Source of the DNA: Formosa algae
GTDB lineage: Bacteria; Bacteroidota; Bacteroidia; Flavobacteriales; Flavobacteriaceae
Length of the DNA stretch: 42,740 bases
NCBI RefSeq assembly: GCF_001439665.1
Contig: NZ_LMAK01000077.1
Coordinates: forward strand, 1 to 42,740
Direction: 5' to 3'
Shown here: in pieces, positions 1 to 9,937 of the stretch
Layout: each line of letters starts with the position of its first letter
Numbering within the stretch: the first letter of the stretch is position 1
Made by a program: the position numbers and the translations under genes
Notes under the pieces: generated by a model
Told to the model about the DNA's origin: nothing
Seen by the model: the letters and a program-made list of their open reading frames with translations, nothing else
Database searches by the model: none

Positions 1-402
1 CGTTACGACGATTTAACCGGGATATTTGGTCTTAACGATGTGAGTGGCGTAGGAATTAGTTTTGGACTTGACCGTATTTATTTGGTCTTAGAAGAATTAG
101 AATTATTTCCAGAGGCTGTAAATAAAAACGTAAAAGTTTTGTTTATCAATTTTGGAGATACTGAAGCTTTATATAGTTTAAAGGCTATTCAGAAATTGAG
201 AGCAGCAGGTATTAATGCTGAATTGTATCCTGACACAGCTAAAATGAAAAAGCAAATGAATCATGCTAATAAACGTGCGATTCCTTTTGTTGTTTTAGTA
301 GGTGAGGAAGAAGTGAAATCTGAAGTATACACCTTAAAAGATATGATTAAAGGTGAACAGGATAAATTAGACCTTGATGCCCTTATAGCTGCCGTTAAAT
401 AA
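1..402 (+). CDS. hisS: Histidyl-tRNA synthetase, C-terminal part (5' end outside window)
   Basis: This is the last 133 codons of a class II aminoacyl-tRNA synthetase that charges tRNA-His in the cytoplasm. The frame is open from the first base. It begins with RYDDLTGIFG and runs into GISFGLDRIYLVL, which matches class II motif 3 of HisRS (GxGxGLDRL type). The remaining ~95 residues (NVKVLFINFGDTEAL through VGEEEVKSEVYTLKDM) look like the alpha/beta anticodon-binding domain that ends HisRS. A GTG at 40 could be mistaken for a start, but the reading frame continues upstream and the catalytic motif straddles it, so the gene simply enters from the left. It ends at a TAA and is followed by a strong palindromic terminator. 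Confidence 0.95.
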   Translation, partial: RYDDLTGIFGLNDVSGVGISFGLDRIYLVLEELELFPEAVNKNVKVLFINFGDTEALYSLKAIQKLRAAGINAELYPDTAKMKKQMNHANKRAIPFVVLVGEEEVKSEVYTLKDMIKGEQDKLDLDALIAAVK

Positions 403-447
403 TAATTAATAAAAGATAAGTATAACAGCTTATTAAGTTATATACAT

Positions 448-477
448 AAAAAGTCCCGAAATATTTCGGGACTTTTT
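448..477. terminator. Bidirectional intrinsic terminator, perfect 30-bp palindrome
   Basis: Five A, then a ten-base arm (GTCCCGAAAT at 453-462), its exact reverse complement at 463-472, then five T. It has a T-run on either strand and lies between the convergent ends of hisS and the giant gene, so it can serve both. Confidence 0.9.
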
Positions 478-501
478 GTGTTTAGCTATTTGAAGAAACG
501 A

Positions 502-3500
502 TTAATATTTAATACTAATCTTTTTAGTCGTACTACCTTTATCTGTTTCTACTTTTACAATGTAATTTCCTTCAGAAACGTATTTCACTGGAATCTTACT
601 GGTGTTAGAGAATGTTGCATTTGTTGTATTCCACACGAGAACTGTCTGTCCTAAAGTGTTTATTAAATAGACTTGCTTAATGTTTATGTGACTAGGTGTT
701 GCAATGTAAACCTCGTCTGTTTTACTCAAATAATTTACAGAAATATTACTTAATTCATTATCTACAATATCAAGTCTGCTATCTTCATTAAAAGCTAGGA
801 AGTAGCGGTCTGAATAGTCACCTTGATCTAAATGCATTTGGTATTTAGAATTATTTATTTGTGTGTAAGTATCTGTATAACTATCGTAAATAAAGACATC
901 TATATTGGTTTCAAAATTTTCTAAAGCATTTAAACTAATTTCAATGTTCCCATCTTTTCCAATAAATAGAGCTAAAGGATATTGCTTGGTTTCATCGAAC
1001 TCGCCGACACCTTGAATAACATAAGTTTTATCTTTAATTAAAAATAGCATATCGCTAGATAGTGACTCAAAATTTGTAGCATCATAACCAAAGTCTACAT
1101 CATCTGTTGCCGCATTATCAGGTGTAAACCCTAATAATAATTGTCTTGTTGCGTTATCAGGATTTTTAAAACTAAGTCTAATACGTTGAATATCATTAGT
1201 GCTTTCCTCGTTTGTTTCATCAGTTCTAAGGAATGTAGAACTACCACTAGCTTCGGTTTTAAAAATACGCTGACTGTTATTAAACATAATATTTCCTGTT
1301 TGTCCAGCTGTAATAAAGAATCCTTGCGCAACCGGAATGTAACGTTGAGGAATATAATTATCGGCATCTCCTGTTCCTGATATATCTTCTGGTGCTACAG
1401 CAGGATTTCCTCCAGTTAAGTTTAATGAGGCATAACCTCCTAAATATTCTTTAGCAACATGAGTATTATTTGTTGTGGATTGTTTCCAGAAGCGAATTTC
1501 TCCGTTGTTACCACCATCATCAAGCATATTTCGGTTATCGGTTATAAACGCATTTGCATCTATAGCTGAAGGATAAGGGTTACCAACTAAAGCATCATAA
1601 CCAGCAGACACATTCACTAAATAATCTCCATTATTTGGCTGACCAATAAAGGTGTAATCGGCATTAGATGTTCCTTTCATTAAATACCCTAAACCAACAT
1701 TAATATCATAATTTTCGTCAATCTTATGCCAATTTGCATAATCTGAAGTATAGTTTTCAAATAAATATAACCATCGCGTGCTAATAGAAGGTGGATTTCC
1801 AGGAGCTCCATCGTGGTTTGCTGTCCAACCAACAGGTGTATTACCCACATGTAATACTTCACTTAGCTTATAAGTTCTTTCGCTATCTGGACCTGTAGTA
1901 CTTACAGGAGATGACCAATAGTTGTAGTTATACACATTCGTTGTTCCTTCTTGATCACGTAATAAACCACCTGTTCCGGTATAATCTACAATACTATTTT
2001 CTGATTGAATTAATTGCGCTTCGCCTTCAAGTTTAAGGTTACCATCTAATTTTAAATATTTAGACACGTAAAGCGGAGTATTATTTGGCACTGTTAAAGT
2101 GTTATCTTCAACAATTAGACCGAGTACGGTAGTTGTTTTGTCTAAAGTAATATTATTTTTAATTTTCACAATATTCCAAGTAATATCTCCAGAGTTTGGT
2201 AATTGATTCACATCAGCATTCATCCAAGCAGCAGCAGTATCCCAATCGGAGTCTCCATTACTTTCATATGGAAGTGGTGCGGTTTCCTGCTGTGTTGAAG
2301 TCATGTTTCTTAACACTCCAGACGTTGCTCCGTTAGCAGAGGCCAGCGTACCATTTGCAATATTTGATCCCATTTGGTAGTAGCCTACTAGATTTGTATT
2401 CCAATCTAAACTTCCAGTAATATCTACAGGAATTATAGAGCCTCTAACGTTACCTCCGTTATTTTGAATTTCTTGATTCATCATTTCTTGAATTTGTTGA
2501 GCCGATAATGCCGTATTCCAAATTCTTAATTCATCTAACCAACCATCAAAATAATTGGTAGGTAATAGAGAGGATTGTACAGCTCCTAAAAGCGCCAAAC
2601 TTGTATTCGATTGTGGACCATCCCCGTTCTGAGACGTTTTAAGAACACCATCTATATATAGATTATAAGCAGACCCGTTATAGGTTACTGCAATATGATA
2701 CCAACGGCTAGTTGATAAACCAGAAGCAGAAATGCTATTCCCGTTATTCCAATTGAATGCAATCGTGTTACCATTATTTATGGTTAAATCGTAACCAGAA
2801 GCAGCATTAGAAGCACTACGTTTTGAGAATAGTGTTTGTTGCCCTGTTGATGAATTTGGTTTCGCCCATATTTCAATACTAAAAGGACCATTTAAATTAT
2901 ATGCATTTCCAAAATTCACACTGGTATTTGTTCCATTAAAATCGAAATCAGTTCCTGTACATGCTGGAATATTTACAGCTACGGTAGTACTACTCTCCCC
3001 ACAAAGCCCTTCATTTACAACAGTCCATGTTAACGTATAATCTGTTCCGCTTTCTCCAGTAAATGTTGCATTAGGGTCTGTAACATCAGAGAATACTCCG
3101 CCTAATGGTAACGCGGTCCATGTTCCTGAAATATTACTATTAGCTTGTAAAGTAACTGTTGTATCGTCGCAAGAATCAATCGTACTAACAAGACTCGCAG
3201 CTGCTTCAATAAATGGCTGAACAATTATATCGTAAGTTACAGGAGTTCCAGAACTACAACCTGTTGTAGATTTTGGTGTAATAGTATAGGTCACAGTTTT
3301 TGGAGAACTTGTAGTATTTGTTAATATATTACTTAAAGTAAATGTTGAATTTGCAGCTATACTACTCGAATTACCATTAGTTGCTCCTGTAACCCCAGAA
3401 GGTGTCGTTCGTGTCCAACTAAATTCCATTGGATTATCTGTAATATTTCCATTTACAATAATGTCTGCGCTAGAACCACTACAAATTTCAGCCTCTGCTG

Positions 3501-6500
3501 CGGTTACACTCAGAACTTTAGGAGTTGGGTAGATTTTTAAAGGAAACTCAATCGGGTCTGAATTACAGGAACCTGAAAAATTAGAGAATATAGGTGTTAT
3601 GTATAAACTTGCTGTAACGGTAGCATTTGTATTATTTTTTAAAGTTGTAGATACCGTAGTACTTGTGGTGCTAGTAAACCAACCGGAATTTGTAGACCCA
3701 TTAGTGCTTCCTGTTGCATTTGAAAAATATGTTGCATTTGATGACCAAGAGTAGTCGACATTAGAAAGGTTTGTATGGCGGATACTGACTTGTGGACTAA
3801 TTGTAGCTCCGGGACAGTATGGAGTAGTGTTATTCGGAACATTACTAATTGTTGGGCTCCAAAAAGAACCACCAAACCCCCCAATTAAATTTATAACAAC
3901 AGTATTACTAGTAATTGTATTATTACAAAAACTATCATTAACTATTAATTGATAATATCCTTCATTAGAATCACTAGGGCTATGGTTTAAACCAGTTCCA
4001 ACATTTGTCCAAGAATCATTTGTTTCTTCTCTATATTGCCATTGGTAAGTATAATTTCCAGAACCACCAGATATAGCTTCGGTTATATATAAATCAGAAG
4101 GATCTTCTCCCCAACACACATCTTGATCATCTCCAATTACAGGTACTGTTAAAGGCGCATACACTTCTACAGTTGCAGTTGTGGTTGTACTACAGCCTTG
4201 TCTGGTTGCTGTTACTGTAAATGTTACGGTTTGAGTTTCTGTTGTTGAATTGGTTAACGTTCCAGAAATAGAACTTCCTGATCCAGACGACGCTACGCCG
4301 CTTACATTAGATGTGTTATCTCGTGTCCAACTGTAAGTTGTGTTATTGGTATTGTATGTATTACTAATAGCCATGGAGAAAGAACTTCCGTCGCAGACCA
4401 TTTGTTCTTTAGGTGTTACTATAACTTGAGGTGTTGGTGTAACTCGAATTCGTATGTCTTCTATAACATTACTTTCACAACCATTTGCAACTGCCCAAGC
4501 TTTAATTCTAATAATCCTATTAGAAGAATGTGTACTTGTTAATATTCCTGAAATACTAGATCCTGTACCGCTTTCCATACCAGAAACAGTATTAATATTA
4601 TCTGTACGTTCCCAATAGTACTCAACATTTTCGAGGTTATTATCGTTTAATATCGCTATCGGAGAAATCTCTGTGTCGCTGCAAACAACTTCATTTATAT
4701 TAGGTCTAGAATCAGGATCTATCGAAATTACAAGTTGCGGATATACCGTAATAGTCGCTGTAGTGATGTCGCTAGTACAGCCATTAGCAGATGTTGTTAT
4801 TGTAAACGTAGTAGTTTGCGGCGTATTAGTTGTATTCACTAGAGCTCCAAAAATAGTGTTAGCTGAACCATTTTCTAACCCTGTAATTCCTGTCGTATTA
4901 TTACGGGTCCAACTATAAGTTATGCCAGAAATGTTATTAGGATTGCTAATAACAATAGGAGTGATGTCTTCTCCATAACAAATATCTTGTAATGTGTTAG
5001 TCGCTGAAACTGTAGGTGTAGGATTAACAATAACATCTATCATAAAAGGTTCTGAAATACAGCCGTATTCTGAATTTGCTGTAATTGTAAACGTGGTTGT
5101 TTGCGGTGAATTACTTGTGTTTGTTAAATTTACATTGATAGTATTACTATCTCCTGTTGCAGTTCCTGAAACACCTGATGTATTGTTTCTAGACCATATA
5201 TATGTTAATGTTTTATCGACATTGTTTTCGTCTATTATTGTAATATCTGTGGTCTCACCAGAACATATTTCATCTGTAAATGTTGCACCTGGGTCTAAAA
5301 TAAGTTCAGGTTTTGGATTCACCGTTACCGTTGCCGTAGTTACACTTGTACATCCGTTAGCAGTTGCTGTAATAGTAAACGTTGTTGTTTGTACAGTTCC
5401 TGTGGTATTGGTTAATGTTCCAGAAATCGGAGTTCCACTTCCGCTAGCACTTATACCTGTAATATTAGAAGTGTTATTACGTGTCCAAGTGTAAGAAATC
5501 CCACTTACACTATTATCATTTAAAATATTGATAGGAGAAATCGTGTCATCACTACACACCGTTTGACTTGGTTGATTTACTGAAATAATAGGTTCTGGAT
5601 TCACCGTTACCGTTGCCGTAGTTTCACTTGTACATCCGTTAGCAGTTGCTATAATAGTAAACGTTGTTGTTTGTGCAGTTCCTGTGGTATTGGTTAATGT
5701 TCCAGAAATCGGAGTTCCACTTCCGCTAGCACTTATACCTGTAATATTAGAAGTGTTATTACGTGTCCAAGTGTAAGAAATCCCACTTACGCTATTATCA
5801 TTTAAAATATTGATAGGAGAAATCGTGTCATCACTACACACCGTTTGACTTGGTTGATTTACTGAAATAACAGGTTCTGGATTCACTGTTACCGTTGCTG
5901 TAGTTTCACTTGTACATCCGTTAGCAGTTGCTGTAATAGTAAACGTTGTTGTTTGTACAGTTCCTGTGGTATTGGTTAACGTTCCTGAAATTGGCGTTCC
6001 ACTTCCGTTAGCACTTATACCCGTTAGATTAGAGGTGTTATTACGTGTCCAAGTGTAAGAAATCCCACTTACACTATTATCATTTAAAATATTTATAGGA
6101 GAAATCGTGTCATCACTACACACCGTTTGACTTGGTTGATTTACTGAAATAAAAGGTTCTGGATTCACCGTTACAGTTGCTGTAGTTTCACTTGTACATC
6201 CGTTAGCAGTTGCTGTAATAGTAAAGGTCGTTGTTTGTACAGTTCCTGTGGTATTGGTTAACGTTCCTGAAATTGGCATTCCATTTCCACTAGCACTTAT
6301 ACCTGTAAGATTAGAGGTGTTATTGCGTGTCCAAGTGTAAGAAATCCCACTTACACTATTATCATTTAAAATATTGATAGGAGAAATCGTGTCATCACTA
6401 CACACCGTTTGACTTGGTTGACTTACAGAAATAACAGGTTCTGGATTCACTGTTACCGTTGCTGTAGTTTCACTTGTACATCCGTTAGCAGTTGCTGTAA

Positions 6501-8871
6501 TAGTAAACGTTGTTGTTTGTACAGTTCCTGTGGTATTGGTTAACGTTCCTGAAATTGGCGTTCCATTTCCACTAGCACTTATACCCGTAAGATTAGAGAT
6601 GTTATTGCGTGTCCAAATGTAAGAAATCCCACTTACGCTATTATCATTTAAAATATTGATAGGAGAAATCGTGTCATCAGTACACACGGTCTGACTCGGT
6701 TGACTTACAGAAATAACAGGTTCTGGATTAACCGTTACAATATAATTTGCAGATAAAGGACCCGTTCCACAATCATTTTCTCCTTGTACTGTAATAGTAC
6801 CAGATACAGCAGTTGAAATGTCGTAGTTGACTTCAATTGTATTTGTGCCAGCTCCAGAGATTATGCTTGCTCCTGTTGGTAAGCTCCAAATATAAGTGGT
6901 AGCATTCGTTATAGAAGGGACTGTATATTCCACATTCGTTTCTCCTTGACAGACTATATTTGTTCCCGTTATTGTTCCGGCAGCAAGAGGTAAAGGATCT
7001 ACATTAATCGTTACAGACGTACAAGCAGTCGTATTACATGTTCCTTTATATCTCGCATAATAGGTTGTTGTAATTGTAGGAGAAACAACAAGATTGTTTC
7101 CTGATCCTGCAGGCGTTCCATCACAACTACCAGTGAACCACTCTACAGATGCATCTGTTCCTAAAGCTCCTCCAGAAACATTTAGTGTAGTAGAAGTTCC
7201 TTCGCAAATAGTTGAGGTGTTTGATGATGTAATTGTAGTTGGTGCAATAGATGCATCATTTAAGTTAATTTGTAATTCCGAAGCAGTAACACTTTTTCCA
7301 CAGTCATTAACACCAACCACAGAAATTGTGAAATCAGATAAAGGTGTATTCGAAATATCTAAAGCAATAGCGTTGGTATTCGATGTACCGTTAAAAGTAG
7401 CAGAACCATTAGAAATTGTCCAGTTGTAAGATGTTGTATTAGATATACTAGGAATTGTATATTCTACCATAGTGTCTCCAGGACATACTACCAACGGTCC
7501 GCTTATATCTGTTGGGTTAGTAGGAACTGTATTAAATGATAGGGGCAAAGAAGTGCTCGCTCCAGTTCCACAGGCATTTACAGCTTCTACAGTGATAGCA
7601 CCACTACTAGCAGTGTTAAAATCGACAGTAATTGAGTTGGTGCCAGCTCCAGAGACTATGCTTGCTCCTATAGGTAATGTCCAATTATAAGACGTTGTAT
7701 CTAAAATGTTAGAAACCGTATAGGTCTCTGTAGCTCCAGAACAAATATCTGAAATTGGATTTATGAAGCTTGGAGCGCTTGGAACGTCTATGACGTTAAC
7801 AGCAAGACTGGCCTGATTTGAAGTTCCTCCACATTCACCCTCACCATTAGCAACTACAGTTATGTTTCCTGAAGATGCATTTGTGTAATCTACAGTAATA
7901 CTATTGGTAGAGGTTTCTAAAGTACCTGAACTAGGTGTTACACCATTAGGTAAAGTCCAAGTATAGCTAGTAGCATTGGTTACTTCAGGAACTGTATAAG
8001 TGATATTGTTTACGTTTTCACATAGCTCTTGTGGGCCAGAAATAGATCCTATAGAACTTCCATCTACAGAACCGCCTCTTGAAACTGTTACTTTAATACA
8101 CGCTGTAGTGTTACAAGTCCCTTCATAATTAACATAATATGTTTTAGATTCTCCTTGATTTAAAGAGACTCCTAGGTCGTTTCCTTCTTTTAAATACGTA
8201 CCATTACAGCTTCCCTCATACCATTTTGGTCTAGCATTATCACCTAAAACACCACCACTAACATTTAAATTTATATTATTATTACTACCCGTATGGTTGA
8301 TACAAATAACAGAACCTATATAATCATTATTATCAAATCGTATGGTTGTTGGGACTTCAGACAGTCTTTTTATATCGATGGTTTTCTGTCTATCTTGACT
8401 TGTTTCAGTTTCATTATAAGCTACAACTTTAATATTGTTTTGTCCAGTTGGAGCTGTAGTTTCAATACTTACAGAAATACTAGTAGTTCCTTGTCCAGAT
8501 GTTATTGTAACACCAGATGGTACTGTCCATGTGTATCCGGTTGCATTAGCAACAGGGTTAATAGAATAGTTTTCAGTAGTTCCAGGACAGATATCTCTGT
8601 TTCCTGTGATATTACCTGGCTGAGCTAATTGAATAGGTTTTAGTCCTCCATTAGTATTTAAAGTCTCCATAGTGTTATTCACTGCACTATAATTTTTTAC
8701 AATAGGAGAGGAAGTTAATACAGTTGTTTTACCAAATACAGTATAAGAATTAAAGGTAAATAGACTACAAAAGAGTATAAATAATCCTGCGGAATGAATT
8801 GAAAAGCTTTTCCTTTTGCTTGTGAAAAAATGCGTTTGTTGTAAGAAATTTTGCAATGTAGAGTTATGCAT
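502..8871 (-). CDS. Giant secreted surface protein with PKD/Ig-like repeats, LamG-like domain and T9SS type A sorting domain
   Basis: A 2789-residue exported protein. Residues 1-48 form a long signal peptide (basic start, hydrophobic core FILFCSLFTF). From about 85 to 1950 there is a chain of beta-sandwich PKD/Ig-like modules. Most have a conserved Cys in 'ICSG/VCPG/VCSDD', a central 'YxWT' and a closing Cys in 'NGCTS'. Residues 718-1188 are five nearly identical 94-residue copies. Around 1972-2130 is a LamG/concanavalin-type domain (FSIEIWAKP, DGWLDELRIWNTAL). From about 2205 there is a region with the YNYWSSPVS motif common in flavobacterial T9SS cargo. The last ~80 residues, ending GNYIVKVETDKGSTTKKISIKY-like, fit a type A Por/T9SS sorting signal. 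It is probably surface-anchored or released and may act in adhesion or glycan binding; the ligand is unknown. It stands alone transcriptionally. Confidence 0.9.
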   Translation of the reverse strand: MHNSTLQNFLQQTHFFTSKRKSFSIHSAGLFILFCSLFTFNSYTVFGKTTVLTSSPIVKNYSAVNNTMETLNTNGGLKPIQLAQPGNITGNRDICPGTTENYSINPVANATGYTWTVPSGVTITSGQGTTSISVSIETTAPTGQNNIKVVAYNETETSQDRQKTIDIKRLSEVPTTIRFDNNDYIGSVICINHTGSNNNINLNVSGGVLGDNARPKWYEGSCNGTYLKEGNDLGVSLNQGESKTYYVNYEGTCNTTACIKVTVSRGGSVDGSSIGSISGPQELCENVNNITYTVPEVTNATSYTWTLPNGVTPSSGTLETSTNSITVDYTNASSGNITVVANGEGECGGTSNQASLAVNVIDVPSAPSFINPISDICSGATETYTVSNILDTTSYNWTLPIGASIVSGAGTNSITVDFNTASSGAITVEAVNACGTGASTSLPLSFNTVPTNPTDISGPLVVCPGDTMVEYTIPSISNTTSYNWTISNGSATFNGTSNTNAIALDISNTPLSDFTISVVGVNDCGKSVTASELQINLNDASIAPTTITSSNTSTICEGTSTTLNVSGGALGTDASVEWFTGSCDGTPAGSGNNLVVSPTITTTYYARYKGTCNTTACTSVTINVDPLPLAAGTITGTNIVCQGETNVEYTVPSITNATTYIWSLPTGASIISGAGTNTIEVNYDISTAVSGTITVQGENDCGTGPLSANYIVTVNPEPVISVSQPSQTVCTDDTISPINILNDNSVSGISYIWTRNNISNLTGISASGNGTPISGTLTNTTGTVQTTTFTITATANGCTSETTATVTVNPEPVISVSQPSQTVCSDDTISPINILNDNSVSGISYTWTRNNTSNLTGISASGNGMPISGTLTNTTGTVQTTTFTITATANGCTSETTATVTVNPEPFISVNQPSQTVCSDDTISPINILNDNSVSGISYTWTRNNTSNLTGISANGSGTPISGTLTNTTGTVQTTTFTITATANGCTSETTATVTVNPEPVISVNQPSQTVCSDDTISPINILNDNSVSGISYTWTRNNTSNITGISASGSGTPISGTLTNTTGTAQTTTFTIIATANGCTSETTATVTVNPEPIISVNQPSQTVCSDDTISPINILNDNSVSGISYTWTRNNTSNITGISASGSGTPISGTLTNTTGTVQTTTFTITATANGCTSVTTATVTVNPKPELILDPGATFTDEICSGETTDITIIDENNVDKTLTYIWSRNNTSGVSGTATGDSNTINVNLTNTSNSPQTTTFTITANSEYGCISEPFMIDVIVNPTPTVSATNTLQDICYGEDITPIVISNPNNISGITYSWTRNNTTGITGLENGSANTIFGALVNTTNTPQTTTFTITTSANGCTSDITTATITVYPQLVISIDPDSRPNINEVVCSDTEISPIAILNDNNLENVEYYWERTDNINTVSGMESGTGSSISGILTSTHSSNRIIRIKAWAVANGCESNVIEDIRIRVTPTPQVIVTPKEQMVCDGSSFSMAISNTYNTNNTTYSWTRDNTSNVSGVASSGSGSSISGTLTNSTTETQTVTFTVTATRQGCSTTTTATVEVYAPLTVPVIGDDQDVCWGEDPSDLYITEAISGGSGNYTYQWQYREETNDSWTNVGTGLNHSPSDSNEGYYQLIVNDSFCNNTITSNTVVINLIGGFGGSFWSPTISNVPNNTTPYCPGATISPQVSIRHTNLSNVDYSWSSNATYFSNATGSTNGSTNSGWFTSTTSTTVSTTLKNNTNATVTASLYITPIFSNFSGSCNSDPIEFPLKIYPTPKVLSVTAAEAEICSGSSADIIVNGNITDNPMEFSWTRTTPSGVTGATNGNSSSIAANSTFTLSNILTNTTSSPKTVTYTITPKSTTGCSSGTPVTYDIIVQPFIEAAASLVSTIDSCDDTTVTLQANSNISGTWTALPLGGVFSDVTDPNATFTGESGTDYTLTWTVVNEGLCGESSTTVAVNIPACTGTDFDFNGTNTSVNFGNAYNLNGPFSIEIWAKPNSSTGQQTLFSKRSASNAASGYDLTINNGNTIAFNWNNGNSISASGLSTSRWYHIAVTYNGSAYNLYIDGVLKTSQNGDGPQSNTSLALLGAVQSSLLPTNYFDGWLDELRIWNTALSAQQIQEMMNQEIQNNGGNVRGSIIPVDITGSLDWNTNLVGYYQMGSNIANGTLASANGATSGVLRNMTSTQQETAPLPYESNGDSDWDTAAAWMNADVNQLPNSGDITWNIVKIKNNITLDKTTTVLGLIVEDNTLTVPNNTPLYVSKYLKLDGNLKLEGEAQLIQSENSIVDYTGTGGLLRDQEGTTNVYNYNYWSSPVSTTGPDSERTYKLSEVLHVGNTPVGWTANHDGAPGNPPSISTRWLYLFENYTSDYANWHKIDENYDINVGLGYLMKGTSNADYTFIGQPNNGDYLVNVSAGYDALVGNPYPSAIDANAFITDNRNMLDDGGNNGEIRFWKQSTTNNTHVAKEYLGGYASLNLTGGNPAVAPEDISGTGDADNYIPQRYIPVAQGFFITAGQTGNIMFNNSQRIFKTEASGSSTFLRTDETNEESTNDIQRIRLSFKNPDNATRQLLLGFTPDNAATDDVDFGYDATNFESLSSDMLFLIKDKTYVIQGVGEFDETKQYPLALFIGKDGNIEISLNALENFETNIDVFIYDSYTDTYTQINNSKYQMHLDQGDYSDRYFLAFNEDSRLDIVDNELSNISVNYLSKTDEVYIATPSHINIKQVYLINTLGQTVLVWNTTNATFSNTSKIPVKYVSEGNYIVKVETDKGSTTKKISIKY
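5309..6718. repeat. Five tandem 282-bp repeats inside the giant surface-protein gene
   Basis: The same landmark (GGTTCTGG or GGTTTTGG) recurs at 5309, 5591, 5873, 6155, 6437 and 6719, always exactly 282 bp apart. That gives five head-to-tail units of 94 codons each. Units differ only by scattered substitutions (for example TCT/TGT choices and a few Ala/Ser/Asn swaps) with no indels. Each encodes one PKD/Ig-like module ending ATVTVNPEP. More diverged copies of the same fold follow and precede the block. Confidence 0.95.
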
Positions 8872-9812
8872 GTTTGGTTAGGTATTGAGTTTGTTTAATA
8901 GGAATTTGAAATAATTGACAATTTTAAATGATGCAGTCCTCCTTAATAGAGACTAATTCATCTAGTTGTTACGAAATTATATCGGGTTTAATTGTGTGGT
9001 TCTTTGGAATACACTGAAATGAAATAGTATATCAAAAACAGTCTGCGCTGCTTCAATTAATTTAGACATTGAAGCGTGATTTGCTTTGTAAGTTAAAAGC
9101 AGTTCTATGTTAATAAATAACTGTGTAATATTGGCACGTAAAAATTGCATCATAAAATTTTAAATAATTATGAGTTAGTAAATTTTTGTATTCGCGCTAT
9201 TAGTAAACACTTTAAAAGTGAGTAAAAGGGTATGATAAAAATAATAATAATATTCGGTAATAGACAAATTTAATCGATGAGTGGTTTTCTTGAAGTAAAT
9301 GTTTTACAAAAAAATATGTTTTAATTACATTTTTTATTTAACGATTTAAGATTATTTCTAATAAATTATGCTTGAATTTAACTCAAAATTTATGAATTTA
9401 TTTTCATGCAATTATGCGTTTCAGCTTTTAGAAATTATTGCAAATTTTTAGGCAGTGAGGTTCGCTTTAAATTCTATTGCAATAAAAAATGTACATTATT
9501 GTGATCATGGCACATAGTCTATTGTTTTAAAAAGAGAACTTAAATACATAGCATCTTAAAAAATACTATCTGAAGGAACAGTGTGTTTCAAATCTGAAAA
9601 ACACAATGGTTTTAAAATTAAAAAAAGGTGTAATTAGAACTTTTAAAACCAAATTATTAACAACTTTAATAGTCAAAATTCAAATATTTAAAAAAATTTT
9701 TGAAATCAAAAGGTCATAAAATCGATGGAAAGGTAGGTATTTACAGCGCACGAGAGTCAAATATGGCAATGTTAGGTGTGTAAATAAGCACTTTTTTATA
9801 AAAATTTAGCTG

Positions 9813-9832
9813 TTTTACGGGTTTCAGTAAAA
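9813..9832. promoter_or_regulatory. Inverted repeat, possible operator
   Basis: TTTTAC and its reverse complement GTAAAA are separated by eight bases (GGGTTTCA). A second compact inverted repeat, GTAGTA-TT-TACTAC, follows at 9877-9890. Neither is followed by a T-run, so they look more like protein-binding sites than terminators. Function is inferred only from symmetry. Confidence 0.35.
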
Positions 9833-9898
9833 TTTAAATAACTAGGTTTCATATATTTGGGCAGCTATTAGTTGGAGTAGTATTTACTACTTATTTAT

Positions 9899-9932
9899 AA
9901 AGAGGCTGTTTGGGAGGGCAGCCTCTTTTTTT
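9899..9932. terminator. Intrinsic terminator downstream of the peroxiredoxin-like gene
   Basis: A ten-base arm AAAGAGGCTG (9899-9908) pairs with CAGCCTCTTT (9919-9928) around a ten-base loop. The long T-run is on the plus strand (9925-9932). The minus strand has only a short one, so for the minus-strand gene it works less well, while a plus-strand transcript would stop here efficiently. Confidence 0.75.
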
Positions 9933-9937
9933 ATGTC

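Larger units (their letters stand above)
8872..9937. other. 1.07-kb AT-rich intergenic region without a gene
   Basis: No reading frame here has a plausible length or protein character. The part next to 8871 should hold the promoter and leader of the giant gene, but I could not find a clean TTG...TAnnTTTG pair on the minus strand. The far end (9813-9932) holds two inverted repeats and a terminator, listed separately. Confidence 0.6.

Noticed and set aside
40-402. GTG at 40 as a start codon
   Set aside because: The frame is open to base 1 and the upstream residues continue the HisRS catalytic domain.
4994-5494. 166-codon plus-strand frame inside the giant gene
   Set aside because: It is antisense to repetitive PKD-like coding sequence. 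The open frame follows from the biased codons of the repeats; the same holds for the plus-strand frames at 4673, 7094 and 8293.
5309-6718. CRISPR-like periodic repeats
   Set aside because: The 282-bp unit is wholly coding, with no short repeat/spacer alternation.
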